Origin: Nitrospira sp.
GTDB taxonomy: Bacteria > Nitrospirota > Nitrospiria > Nitrospirales > Nitrospiraceae
Direction of reading: 5' to 3'
DNA: 44,953 bases
Assembly (NCBI GenBank): GCA_019636915.1
Contig: JAHBWQ010000009.1
Coordinates: 1 to 44,953, forward strand
Shown: positions 24,790-31,988 of the stretch, in pieces
Layout of the letters: each line of letters starts with the position of its first letter
Position numbering within the stretch: the first letter of the stretch is position 1
Made by a program: the position numbers and the translations under genes
The notes under the pieces: model-generated
Told to the model about the DNA's origin: nothing
Seen by the model: only the letters and a program-made list of their open reading frames with translations
Database searches by the model: none

Positions 24790-25004
24790 GAAATCCTTCC
24801 CTGGGTTGGTATGATCCTGCGACTGCCTGCACAGGAGGATATGGGACGAGATGTGAAATCCTTTCAGATGGGAAGGTGAACTGAGAGGTGTTGACAAGTC
24901 ATTGAGCCATTGTAAGAATAACGCGCAATCTATGGATAATTTCAGTGCGTGCTGAACCAGCGCCGCTGGTTCGATTCAAACCTGCCTTCGCGAGGCCCTC
25001 GACG

Positions 25005-25343
25005 ATGCCAGTCTGGCTCCTTCCAGCGTTAAAAGCCGTTCTGCCGCATGTGGGGACGATCTTGTCCGCAGCGGCCCCTGTATTTACCAAGAAGAGTGCC
25101 GAGGCGCCTATCAATCAGACGTCGATGCTGCAACAGCAGGTTACTGAGCTTCAGGCTGCAGCGGCTAAGAACGACACCTACATCAAGGATTTGGCAATGC
25201 AAATGCGAACAACGATTGAAGCGCTCGAACAGGGTGCGGATCTGGCAGAGCGTCGGTATCAATGTCTTCTGACGCTGTGTCTTGTCACGGGGATGGTTGG
25301 GGTGGTGTCAATGGGATTGGTCTTGATATTGTTGCTGCGATAG
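25005..25343 (+). CDS. Small protein with coiled coil and C-terminal membrane anchor
   Basis: 112 residues from ATG 25005. There is a hydrophobic N-terminal segment (MPVWLLPALKAVLPHVGTIL), a helical Gln/Ala-rich coiled coil (MLQQQVTELQAAAAKND ...), and a final transmembrane helix (LVTGMVGVVSMGLVLILLL) ending in Arg. Family unknown; a membrane-shaping or oligomeric scaffold role is conceivable. An upstream in-frame start at 24945 would add an Arg/Pro-rich 20 residues and is less likely. Confidence 0.6.
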   Translation: MPVWLLPALKAVLPHVGTILSAAAPVFTKKSAEAPINQTSMLQQQVTELQAAAAKNDTYIKDLAMQMRTTIEALEQGADLAERRYQCLLTLCLVTGMVGVVSMGLVLILLLR

Positions 25344-25471
25344 GATTGTGATTCCGTTCAGAACCTCGTGAGTGGATGAAGAGATGGAGCGCTGTTCATG
25401 ATGTCGATGAAACCGGCCGTTGCAGTGAGCTGGAAAGATGTACGCGTAGTGTGGGAAATGTAGGTTGAATC

Positions 25472-25978
25472 TCAGCAGCCCTTGAACTTATTTGACCGGC
25501 ATTGTTCTGAAAGTCGCTTGGCTTCTGTGATTTGAGCGGGAGTCATGCGTTGGGCGACATCGTCTCGATTTTCTTCCGCTTGCTTTTTGTCCTCACCCTG
25601 CATATGTGAAGCTGCAAGATTCACCCACATATAGGCCCGCACAAGGTCTTGAGGACCGCCGAGCCCTGCGAAATAAAGTTCCGCGAGGTTGTTTTGTGCC
25701 ATCGGGTGACCCTGTGCTGCGGCCTTCTCATACCAGGTTCGCGCTTGGACATAGTCCTGTGGCATTCCTTTCCCCTTGGCATACAGCTCCCCGAGGCCGT
25801 TCTGCGCCTCTGCAATTCCTTGATTGGCCTGAGTCTGGAGTGTAGACAGGTCTTTAGTGCCGGCCGGTGGGAACGCCATGCTAGACCCAACGGGGAACAC
25901 AAGAGTCGCCAGAAGGAAGATGACGGCAATGGCACGCATGAGGTGCTGAGTATGCCGCGCACGCGAATGGATCGTCAA
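25472..25978 (-). CDS. Sel1-repeat exported protein
   Basis: 168 residues from a TTG at 25978 with TAGGAT upstream, or 155 from the ATG at 25939 that has no ribosome site. A signal peptide (MRAIAVIFLLATLVFPVGSS) is followed by Sel1/TPR-like repeats (NQGIAEAQNGLGELYAKGKG, then AAAQGHPMAQNNLAELYFAG) and a helical C-terminus with two Cys. Sel1 proteins are periplasmic scaffolds for protein complexes. It lies 8 bases after the minus-strand gene at 25987 and is probably co-transcribed with it. Confidence 0.78.
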   Translation of the reverse strand: MTIHSRARHTQHLMRAIAVIFLLATLVFPVGSSMAFPPAGTKDLSTLQTQANQGIAEAQNGLGELYAKGKGMPQDYVQARTWYEKAAAQGHPMAQNNLAELYFAGLGGPQDLVRAYMWVNLAASHMQGEDKKQAEENRDDVAQRMTPAQITEAKRLSEQCRSNKFKGC

Positions 25979-25986
25979 GATGAATC

Positions 25987-26337
25987 CTACCGAGCCCTCT
26001 GTGGGTACTCTGGTGGAGGTGGTTGGGCGGGCACAGGTGGCGCCGGCGGAAACTGAAGGATCCGATTATTCAATTGTAGCGGTGGACCAAGATTGAGCCC
26101 GGGACTTTGTGGTGGCTGTACGGTCACAATTCGATCACCGTTTGGTAGATCGGTGGTGCTATGCACATTGCCAGCCGCATCCATGTAGACGGTCGTGCCG
26201 CCTTCGCCATTCAGGACTTGGTTCAACCGCTCTTTCGCGCTGGGCTGTGGAGTTGGTTCCTCCCCAATTGCGAGGGATCGGCTTGGCGAGACGCTTCCGA
26301 TTGCTATGAGAATGAGGCATGCAGCGCTCTTGTACAT
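25987..26337 (-). CDS. Small exported proline-rich protein
   Basis: 116 residues. A signal peptide (MYKSAACLILIAIGSVSPS) is followed by a helical stretch, a strand-rich TTVYMDAAGNVHSTTDLPNG segment and a Pro-rich tail. Family unknown. Its start codon lies only six bases from an excellent -10 element, so the transcript is probably leaderless. It is the first gene of a two-gene unit with the Sel1 protein. Confidence 0.65.
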   Translation of the reverse strand: MYKSAACLILIAIGSVSPSRSLAIGEEPTPQPSAKERLNQVLNGEGGTTVYMDAAGNVHSTTDLPNGDRIVTVQPPQSPGLNLGPPLQLNNRILQFPPAPPVPAQPPPPEYPQRAR

Positions 26338-26343
26338 GTAGTG

Positions 26344-26371
26344 ATTATACTGCTGAATGATAATTAATCAA
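26344..26371 (-). promoter_or_regulatory. Sigma-70 promoter for the 26337 gene
   Basis: Reading the minus strand: TTGATT (26371-26366), 16 bases, TATAAT (26349-26344), then six bases (CACTAC) to the ATG. The -10 matches consensus exactly. Transcription would begin at or next to the A of the start codon. Confidence 0.6.
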
Positions 26372-26412
26372 ACCATCGATTCAAGGGGAGGGAGGTATCA
26401 TCTCCGGCCACG

Positions 26413-26655
26413 ATGACGGGAAAGATGGTTGTGGAAGAGGCGATACGATTACCCGATGCACCAAGGATGATCTTTCCGGGAAAGGCTTCGTTGCCATGCG
26501 CTCGGGAAGGCTACAGAGTAAGAATAATCACAAATAATAGCTCTGACATTCTCTTCGAAGCAGTTCTTTCAGATCTTGAACCGAATCCTACAGCGGCACC
26601 GGCTTCGCCTCAGTCCTGGTGGAGTTATTTAACCGAACCTCCATTTTCATTATGA
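26413..26655 (+). CDS. Doubtful small ORF
   Basis: 80 residues, not resembling anything known to me. It has a plausible amino-acid mix (PRMIFPGKASLPCAREGYRV ...) but no ribosome site at a usable distance (GGAGG is 20 bases off), and it overlaps the 3' end of the DUF2147 gene on the other strand. It is listed so the interval is not blank; it may well be non-coding. Confidence 0.25.
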   Translation: MTGKMVVEEAIRLPDAPRMIFPGKASLPCAREGYRVRIITNNSSDILFEAVLSDLEPNPTAAPASPQSWWSYLTEPPFSL

Positions 26656-27122
26656 ACTCGGTACCAGGTTTGTGTGCGAAAGAATGGGCCGATATAGCCA
26701 CGAACCATCAGCGAACGATTGTCATCGGCGAGACGCAACCGCAGGAAGTAGGTTTTCCCGTTATCCGGATCAAGGATACTGCCTCCTTCCCACCACAGGT
26801 CTTGCGCCGGACGAACCCCTCTGATGATTTCCATACCCTTGAGGGGCTGACCTTTCCGGTCATCCGTGCATTTGCTGCAATGAGTCTCTTCCTTCGAGGG
26901 ATCAAGTGACAGGCTGCGCTCAATATGTCCAGTGAGCACCCCATCCTGCTCGGTAATGCGAATTTCCGCGCGTGGCTGTCCGGTCCGGTCGTCGATGTTG
27001 TACCACAGCCCGACAGGGGTCGGTTGATCAGCCATGGCAGGATCGTGCTGGAGTCCTGATGTAGTGAGGATCCACACCAGCAACCCGATAACGAATCTGC
27101 CTGACGTGATGGTGCCGCGCAT
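26625..27122 (-). CDS. DUF2147 exported protein
   Basis: 165 residues. A signal peptide (MRGTITSGRFVIGLLVWIL ..., cleavage near AMADQ) is followed by the DUF2147 fold: VGLWYNIDDRTGQPRAEIRI, THCSKCTDDRKGQPLKGMEI, GGSILDPDNGKTY and LMVRGYIGPFFRTQTWYR all match the family pattern. It is a beta-barrel-like periplasmic protein of unknown role. A 310-residue frame continues upstream, but its extra part has no coding character. There is no good ribosome site at 27122. Confidence 0.78.
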   Translation of the reverse strand: MRGTITSGRFVIGLLVWILTTSGLQHDPAMADQPTPVGLWYNIDDRTGQPRAEIRITEQDGVLTGHIERSLSLDPSKEETHCSKCTDDRKGQPLKGMEIIRGVRPAQDLWWEGGSILDPDNGKTYFLRLRLADDNRSLMVRGYIGPFFRTQTWYRVHNENGGSVK

Positions 27123-27263
27123 CGACGGCGAGGTATGTAGTCGGCGGTGTGAGCGCTGAGTTTGGTGATGACAACATGGTGTGACCGGCATCGTCTGCAT
27201 GGTACTACCGGTTTGGTTGTCGTGCCAAACCATTTGTATTCGTGGCCGAACCGAAGCGGTCCT

Positions 27264-27378
27264 GTTGAAAATCTTGAAATGCGTTGCGTGAAAACTCATC
27301 TCGCGATACCCGTAGATCGAACGCCGGTTTCCGGCGTCAAACCGGTCTTCATACTCAAGGATAGGGAGGAGGATGTTC
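27264..27378 (+). promoter_or_regulatory. Leader element, copy 1, with hairpin
   Basis: Upstream region of the 22-residue peptide gene. Its 58-base core (27281-27338) aligns without gaps to 27608-27665, with about 42 identities counted by eye. It contains the stem ACGCCGG/CCGGCGT with loop TTT (27321-27337). The ribosome site GGGAGGAGG ends just before TTCATG. The base changes in the stem relative to copy 2 preserve pairing. Confidence 0.6.
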
Positions 27379-27447
27379 ATGCATCTTGTCGTCGTAGCGG
27401 CAGTGGCGGTTGGGTTAGTGTATTTGCTATGGCAGATCAGGGCGTAG
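27379..27447 (+). CDS. 22-residue membrane peptide
   Basis: The ATG has GGGAGGAGG upstream. The product is MHLVVVAAVAVGLVYLL plus WQIRA: one hydrophobic helix with a basic end. Its start resembles the signal peptide of the protein encoded at 27704 (MRFIVVPAVAFALVV), and both are preceded by the same kind of leader, so this is probably the truncated or miniaturised first copy of a tandem duplication. Whether it acts is unknown. Confidence 0.5.
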   Translation: MHLVVVAAVAVGLVYLLWQIRA

Positions 27448-27590
27448 TGCGCGACTATAAGTAGCTCCATTGGGCGTGCGCACATCACACGCATGATCTT
27501 GCACGGCCTCCAGGGGGCAACCAGCTGGGGGCCGTAGGTATGCGGGTCTGTGCGCACCGGCTTGTTCTATCATTTCTGCGAAATGCTCGA

Positions 27591-27703
27591 GTCGAAAACC
27601 ACAAAATCAGTTGCCAGAAATCCCGTCTCACGGTAGCCGTAGACTGGGCGCTGGTTTCCAGCGTCGGTCATATTCGGATCACCTATTTCAGGGGAGGTAA
27701 TTC
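27591..27703 (+). promoter_or_regulatory. Leader element, copy 2, with hairpin
   Basis: Second copy of the leader, directly before the 27704 gene. The stem GCGCTGG/CCAGCGT with loop TTT lies at 27648-27664. Compared with copy 1, one C-G pair has become U-A, and an A-U pair has become G-U. The ribosome site GGGGAGG lies six bases before the ATG. Confidence 0.6.
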
Positions 27704-28072
27704 ATGCGGTTCATCGTTGTACCAGCAGTGGCGTTCGCCCTCGTGGTTGGAACTGGTGCCGTGGCGATGGCAGATGAGCTGACTAATCTCGGCTCAGAAT
27801 TGAAGGGTGAAATGGGCTCTGTGGCCAGCGAAGCCAAAGGCGAGATGAAGGCCGAGCAGGAACAGATGAGGGAGAGTTTTAAGTCAAAGAAAGACGAGAT
27901 GAAGGCCGACGCAAAGGCCAAGCGGGAGCAGATGAGATCGGAGATGAAGGAGAAAAGAGATGCGCTCAAGGCTGAGCGAAAGGAGATGAAAAAGGGGGCA
28001 AAGGCCAAGAGGGACAAGGCGAAGAAGCATGCGACAGAAGCCGTGGAGTCATTGGAGGGAGATACGCACTGA
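27704..28072 (+). CDS. Exported lysine-rich coiled-coil protein
   Basis: 122 residues. A signal peptide (MRFIVVPAVAFALVVGTGAV, cleavage after AMA) is followed by a single long, highly charged helix with repeated K-x-x-M-K and KAKREQ units, likely a coiled coil. It resembles the 1403 repeat protein in length, position of the signal and Met/Lys content, but it is richer in Arg and Gln. Function unknown. It is preceded by the duplicated leader and followed by a strong terminator, so it is monocistronic or shares a transcript with the 22-residue peptide. Confidence 0.75.
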   Translation: MRFIVVPAVAFALVVGTGAVAMADELTNLGSELKGEMGSVASEAKGEMKAEQEQMRESFKSKKDEMKADAKAKREQMRSEMKEKRDALKAERKEMKKGAKAKRDKAKKHATEAVESLEGDTH

Positions 28073-28100
28073 GCGAGCGTTCCCACCGCGAGTTCCGACA

Positions 28101-28130
28101 CGGCCTTCAAGAGGAGCCTCTTGGAGGCCG
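28101..28130 (+). terminator. Stem-loop terminator after the coiled-coil gene
   Basis: CGGCCTTCAAGAGG pairs with CCTCTTGGAGGCCG (one G-T pair), followed by TTGTGT. It starts 28 bases after the stop at 28072. Confidence 0.7.
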
Positions 28131-28204
28131 TTGTGTGGGGAGGACGCGTACAACCATCCATGCGGGTTCTCTACGTGTGGGTGTGATGAGGCCAACAGGG
28201 TGAG

Positions 28205-28510
28205 CTACACCACTTGCTCACAGGGCAAGACAAATACATGGAGTGGGACGATACCGTCGCCTGTGGCCGATTCTTGTTCCGATCGGAAACGTGTGAATAC
28301 ATCAATGAGACGGTAGGCCAACTGGTCGGAGACCGCTGTTAAGATCATGCGGTTGGTCGTGGGGGCGAGAAAGAATTGGCTGGTTAAGCCTGTCGCTCCT
28401 TTCCCGGTGACATTGTGCAGTTCGCTGTAGGCGGCTACTTCGTACTTAGTGAGTAACGCGTGTATCTGTTCCACGAGTGATTCACGGAACACAATGACCA
28501 ACATTTTCAT
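28205..28510 (-). CDS. PII-like signalling protein
   Basis: 101 residues from the ATG at 28510 with CAGGAGTG upstream. The start MKMLVIVFRESLVEQIHALL, the middle SELHNVTGKGATG (T-loop region) and the end HVFVLPCEQVV fit a small PII-type ferredoxin-like fold of the kind found next to metal or transport genes rather than GlnB itself. The uridylylation Tyr motif of GlnB is absent. It would form trimers that bind a small ligand. The longer frame to 28603 has no ribosome site. Confidence 0.68.
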   Translation of the reverse strand: MKMLVIVFRESLVEQIHALLTKYEVAAYSELHNVTGKGATGLTSQFFLAPTTNRMILTAVSDQLAYRLIDVFTRFRSEQESATGDGIVPLHVFVLPCEQVV

Positions 28511-28655
28511 GCGTGACACTCCTGTGCGTGGGCGAGAAGTGGTAATCGTGATACCCTCCGACCATTGTGACGCCATTGTCTTGGGAGTAGGTAAAAAAAA
28601 CAAGCGGAAGGGCCAGAGCTACAGGACCCTTGTCGAGGAATGACGGGGATCCGGC

Positions 28656-28685
28656 TCGACAAGTTTGGAGAAGATACGCTATAAA
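28656..28685 (+). promoter_or_regulatory. Candidate sigma-70 promoter
   Basis: TCGACA (28656-28661), 18 bases, TATAAA (28680-28685), 45 bases before the membrane protein start at 28731. Confidence 0.45.
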
Positions 28686-28730
28686 TTAGCAGCTGATCGG
28701 GTGTTCAACGGCATTAACGAGGTCGGTGCT

Positions 28731-29051
28731 ATGCAAGAATATGCAGTGTATTACGGGACTGCCTGTCTCATCCTTTCCGTGTATCTTCTCTTCAAGGGCA
28801 TTGTTGCCGCTTCACGCCAGCGAAGCGAAGATCAGTCCACGACGCTGGTGCCTGCCTATGTCTATGGAATCCTGGCGTCGATATCGCTCACCTATGGGTT
28901 GGGACTTCTCAAACTCAAGTTATCCGGTTGGGAACTGCCTTGGTGGGGAAATCGGATTATTTTCCCGGGGACGACCATGCTTTTCCCTGGCATTATTTAT
29001 CTGATCGGTCGCCGTCCGCCGAAGCCCAATCTCGATCGGGTCGACGCGTAG
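28731..29051 (+). CDS. Small inner-membrane protein, three helices
   Basis: 106 residues from ATG 28731 (GAGG upstream). Helices lie at about residues 5-26, 45-67 and 80-98, with a short basic C-terminus. There are no charged residues within the helices and no motif that names a function. Its own promoter candidate lies at 28656. An earlier in-frame start at 28665 is upstream of, or inside, the promoter region and is rejected. Confidence 0.65.
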   Translation: MQEYAVYYGTACLILSVYLLFKGIVAASRQRSEDQSTTLVPAYVYGILASISLTYGLGLLKLKLSGWELPWWGNRIIFPGTTMLFPGIIYLIGRRPPKPNLDRVDA

Positions 29052-29137
29052 CCGGATGCGGAAAAAGACCGCCGCCGGCGTTCTCACGTCGCTTCAAATG
29101 GCGTGAAGCGCATCTTGTGAAACGTCGGTCGCTTGCG

Positions 29138-29159
29138 ACATACGACGACCAACGTATGT
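29138..29159. terminator. Stem-loop between convergent genes
   Basis: ACATACG / CGTATGT, a perfect 7-bp stem with an 8-base loop, between the convergent stops at 29051 and 29239. Confidence 0.45.
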
Positions 29160-29238
29160 GCGGGCCTCCTTGCTCGACAGCCTTTTGCGCACCCTGCGAG
29201 AGCTCAGCGTCGCTTCACTCCTCGATATTCGTGACGCA

Positions 29239-30441
29239 CTATTTTGCGATCGTAATGCTTGGGACGCCGGCCCGCGGGACTTCCGTGACGGTCATCTGAA
29301 ACAGTTGCGACAAGAGTTTGAACGCTTCGCGGTTCCATCGCGCTTGAGGGCCGGTCGTATTCACGGCGTAGTAGTTCCCATGAGATTTCATCGCGAGGTC
29401 GAGTTCGGACGGAGCTGACGACAAGACGAGAAGGTCCATCGTCTTTACGGGATTTTCAGCGACCTCCGGCGTGCGGGTGTCTTTCTCGACATGGTATTCC
29501 GGCTCTTCCGCGATGGAAAGCCCGAGGAAATTCAGCATCGCATTGAAACTGCGTAGCCGAATGTCTCCCCTGAGCGGCCAGTCACCACCATAGTATCCTG
29601 GTCGAATATCAAACGTCACATCGTGCGAGAGCCCTTGTTCATTCTCATGCTGCAAATGGGCCCGCTCGTCTTGAGACAGGAGATTCGGATCGTAATTCGT
29701 GATGAACGTCCCGCCTTCGACTTGTTTCCGCAACGTGAACGTTTTGTCCTTGGCATGGTAAGACACGTGGTACTCCTGTTCGAGCGATTTGAAGCCTTCG
29801 GCGGTGACTGATTCCGCTGGAATAGTCCAACTTCGCTCCACATTCAAGGGCTCGACATAGAGGCTATTGTGATCTTGAATTGCGGAGAGATGAAGAACCA
29901 CCCGTCGGAACATCTCGTAGCTGGCCTTATCGGATGGATTGTTTCGATAGGCGATTGCCCCGTCGCCATGGCTCATTCGGACTTCCTTGGCCATCAACCG
30001 AAGGAGGAGATCGATATCGATCCCTTGCCGCAGGAGCAAGGTCAGTTTGGCTTCATGGAACGGCGTGAGGAGGCGTTGGGTAAACTCTTCGCCCTCAATC
30101 GGGGCGATGCTGATAGTGGGGTTCTCAGCCACGCTCCCGCCGATCACTGGGAGGATCGTTCGGCTGGCATCACCGGTCAATGCCGGTGTGGCGCCGGCGG
30201 TGAACCGAAAATCGAACGTCGCCGCGATGTTGGAGACGCCGGTGAAATGAATCGGCTGATGGTGTTGCGCTCGGGCGATGTTCACCAGCAGTTGCTTGGA
30301 TTGCGATTCGGTGATGGCATCGTCGTAGGCGATCACGGCTCGCGTCAAACTGACCGGTGACAAGCAGCCGGCCTGCAGAATCATGCCGATCATACTGAAT
30401 AGGGTGCAGCCGACGGCGGTGAATACTCTCTTGTCAGTCAT
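29239..30441 (-). CDS. Lipoprotein of unknown function
   Basis: 400 residues from the ATG at 30441. The lipobox LQAGC at about 25 makes it a lipoprotein (MTDKRVFTAVGCTLFSMIG ... ). The rest has mixed alpha/beta character without a motif I can name; NIARAQHHQPIHFTGVSNI and GDIRLRSFNAMLNFLGLSI suggest an outer-membrane-associated protein. An alternative GTG start at 30471 has no better ribosome site. It follows the P450 gene by 62 bases on the same strand and is probably the third gene of that unit. Confidence 0.65.
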   Translation of the reverse strand: MTDKRVFTAVGCTLFSMIGMILQAGCLSPVSLTRAVIAYDDAITESQSKQLLVNIARAQHHQPIHFTGVSNIAATFDFRFTAGATPALTGDASRTILPVIGGSVAENPTISIAPIEGEEFTQRLLTPFHEAKLTLLLRQGIDIDLLLRLMAKEVRMSHGDGAIAYRNNPSDKASYEMFRRVVLHLSAIQDHNSLYVEPLNVERSWTIPAESVTAEGFKSLEQEYHVSYHAKDKTFTLRKQVEGGTFITNYDPNLLSQDERAHLQHENEQGLSHDVTFDIRPGYYGGDWPLRGDIRLRSFNAMLNFLGLSIAEEPEYHVEKDTRTPEVAENPVKTMDLLVLSSAPSELDLAMKSHGNYYAVNTTGPQARWNREAFKLLSQLFQMTVTEVPRAGVPSITIAK

Positions 30442-30503
30442 GCGTTTATGGTGTGGAGTCCTGATGCGCACGGGCGGGTTGTATCACATCAGCGGGCAGA
30501 TGA

Positions 30504-31955
30504 CTAGGAGTCAGAAGCAGTCGACTGGTGCCACGGTGTCGGTGTCTGGAGGGGGCGGAGTTGTTCGACGGTCATCTGCACCGGGACGTGAGGATGTAAG
30601 GTCATGCCGGGTTCCGGCTTAATCACCCGTCCGTCACTCAGGCGCAGGCGAATCTTTGATGCCATGGTCGCCAGGACCAGGAGACCCTCAAGTTCTGCGA
30701 AGGATTCCCCCAGACATCGACGCCCGCCGGCTCCAAATGGGATATACGTGAAGGCCGGGCGAGTCTGGCAGGCTGCCTCAGAAAACCGCTCTGGATCAAA
30801 CTGCGTGGGATCGGGAAACCAGCGTGGATTTCGGTGCAGATTCCAGGGGCTGATGAAGACCCACGATCCGGGTGGAAGGATTGCCCCCGATGGAAGTCGA
30901 TCCTCAGCATGGGCCGCACGAGTATGGAGGCTCCACGCGGGAGGATAGAGGCGAAGGGACTCGTCCCAGATCATCTTGAGATAACGCAACCGAGGCAGGT
31001 CGGCCGCATCAGGAGGTCGATCGCCGAGTACGTCATTCAACTCGCAGACCAACCGTTCCCAAACCGATTCGGTCTGAGACAGAAGAGCCCAGGTCCAGGT
31101 CAACGCATTGGCAGTGGTTTCATGGCCGGCCAGCAAGAGGGTCATGAGCTCATCACGAATCTCTCTCTCGTTCAGTGGGTGACCATCGGCATCCTTCGCG
31201 GCCAGTAAGAGCGAGAGCACGTCGTTCCGATACGTGGGATTGCGTCGCCGATCACGGATCAATTGAATCAGTATTTCTTCTATCACGTGGAAGCCACGCA
31301 GAAATCGACGATGCCGAGGAAGGGGAATCCAGAGCGGGGTCAGGCTTGCGAGGAACGAGTCATACTGCAGCTTGATGAGCCGTTGGCCGACTAAAATGGC
31401 ATCACGGATGAGGCTGGCATCCGCCTGCAAGTCTTGTCCGAACAGCAGGCGCCAAATAATCGAGAGGGTGAGGTGGGCCATTTCCTGTCCGATGTCGACT
31501 GTCATGCCATCGTACCACGCTGCGACACGGGCGTGGGCCGTGCTGGTGATGAGGCCGCTGTACGCGGTGACTTGATGTCCATGAAAAAATGGGAGGAAGA
31601 GCCGTCGTTGACGGTGATGGGTAGTGCCTTCTGAATGCAGAACGCCTTGCCCAAAAATTCTGGATTCAACTGGCGGAACCGGTCCCTTCTGATAATTGTC
31701 TTGATTCGTCACCAGGATGTGCTTCACATCAGCGGGATGGTTCAGGACGTACATGGCGGCATCTGGTTGCCGCAGGAACAACTCCACGACACGTCCCATT
31801 GGGAGTTTGACGACATCGCCATAGGCTTGGCAGCGTAAGAGAAAGCCGAGGGTGTCACGGCGCAGTTCAGGGAAATATCCCCACCAGCGTGAGAGGGGTG
31901 GTCCGGACAAACGCGTACCGAGATTTGCGTGATCTATCAGGGGTGGCGAGGTCAT
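30504..31955 (-). CDS. Cytochrome P450
   Basis: 483 residues with all the family landmarks: I-helix AGHETT (276-281), ExxR in ESLR (332-335), a PERF motif (388-391), and the heme-binding loop FGAGGRRCLG (407-416, axial Cys414). There is no membrane anchor, so it is a soluble bacterial monooxygenase needing a ferredoxin or similar partner that is not encoded nearby. It resembles the bacterial P450s related to CYP102/CYP4-like enzymes; the substrate cannot be predicted. It lies 33 bases after the transporter gene on the same strand, consistent with one operon. Confidence 0.92.
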   Translation of the reverse strand: MTSPPLIDHANLGTRLSGPPLSRWWGYFPELRRDTLGFLLRCQAYGDVVKLPMGRVVELFLRQPDAAMYVLNHPADVKHILVTNQDNYQKGPVPPVESRIFGQGVLHSEGTTHHRQRRLFLPFFHGHQVTAYSGLITSTAHARVAAWYDGMTVDIGQEMAHLTLSIIWRLLFGQDLQADASLIRDAILVGQRLIKLQYDSFLASLTPLWIPLPRHRRFLRGFHVIEEILIQLIRDRRRNPTYRNDVLSLLLAAKDADGHPLNEREIRDELMTLLLAGHETTANALTWTWALLSQTESVWERLVCELNDVLGDRPPDAADLPRLRYLKMIWDESLRLYPPAWSLHTRAAHAEDRLPSGAILPPGSWVFISPWNLHRNPRWFPDPTQFDPERFSEAACQTRPAFTYIPFGAGGRRCLGESFAELEGLLVLATMASKIRLRLSDGRVIKPEPGMTLHPHVPVQMTVEQLRPLQTPTPWHQSTASDS

Positions 31956-31988
31956 GCAGGGGAACTACAGCACGGTGTGTCTTCACTG

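Noticed and set aside
22558..24897. One 779-residue protein from the first ATG
   Set aside because: The first 36 codons precede the better ribosome site at 24789, and the DUF2330 part has its own strong ribosome site and signal peptide. Listed as two genes with a note on possible fusion.
27123..27557. 145-codon upstream extension of the DUF2147 frame
   Set aside because: No coding character; it runs antisense across the duplicated leader and the 22-residue peptide, and the signal peptide begins at 27122.
29052..29238. Gene remnant in the gap after the small membrane protein
   Set aside because: No frame matches a recognisable protein; only a stem-loop is clear.
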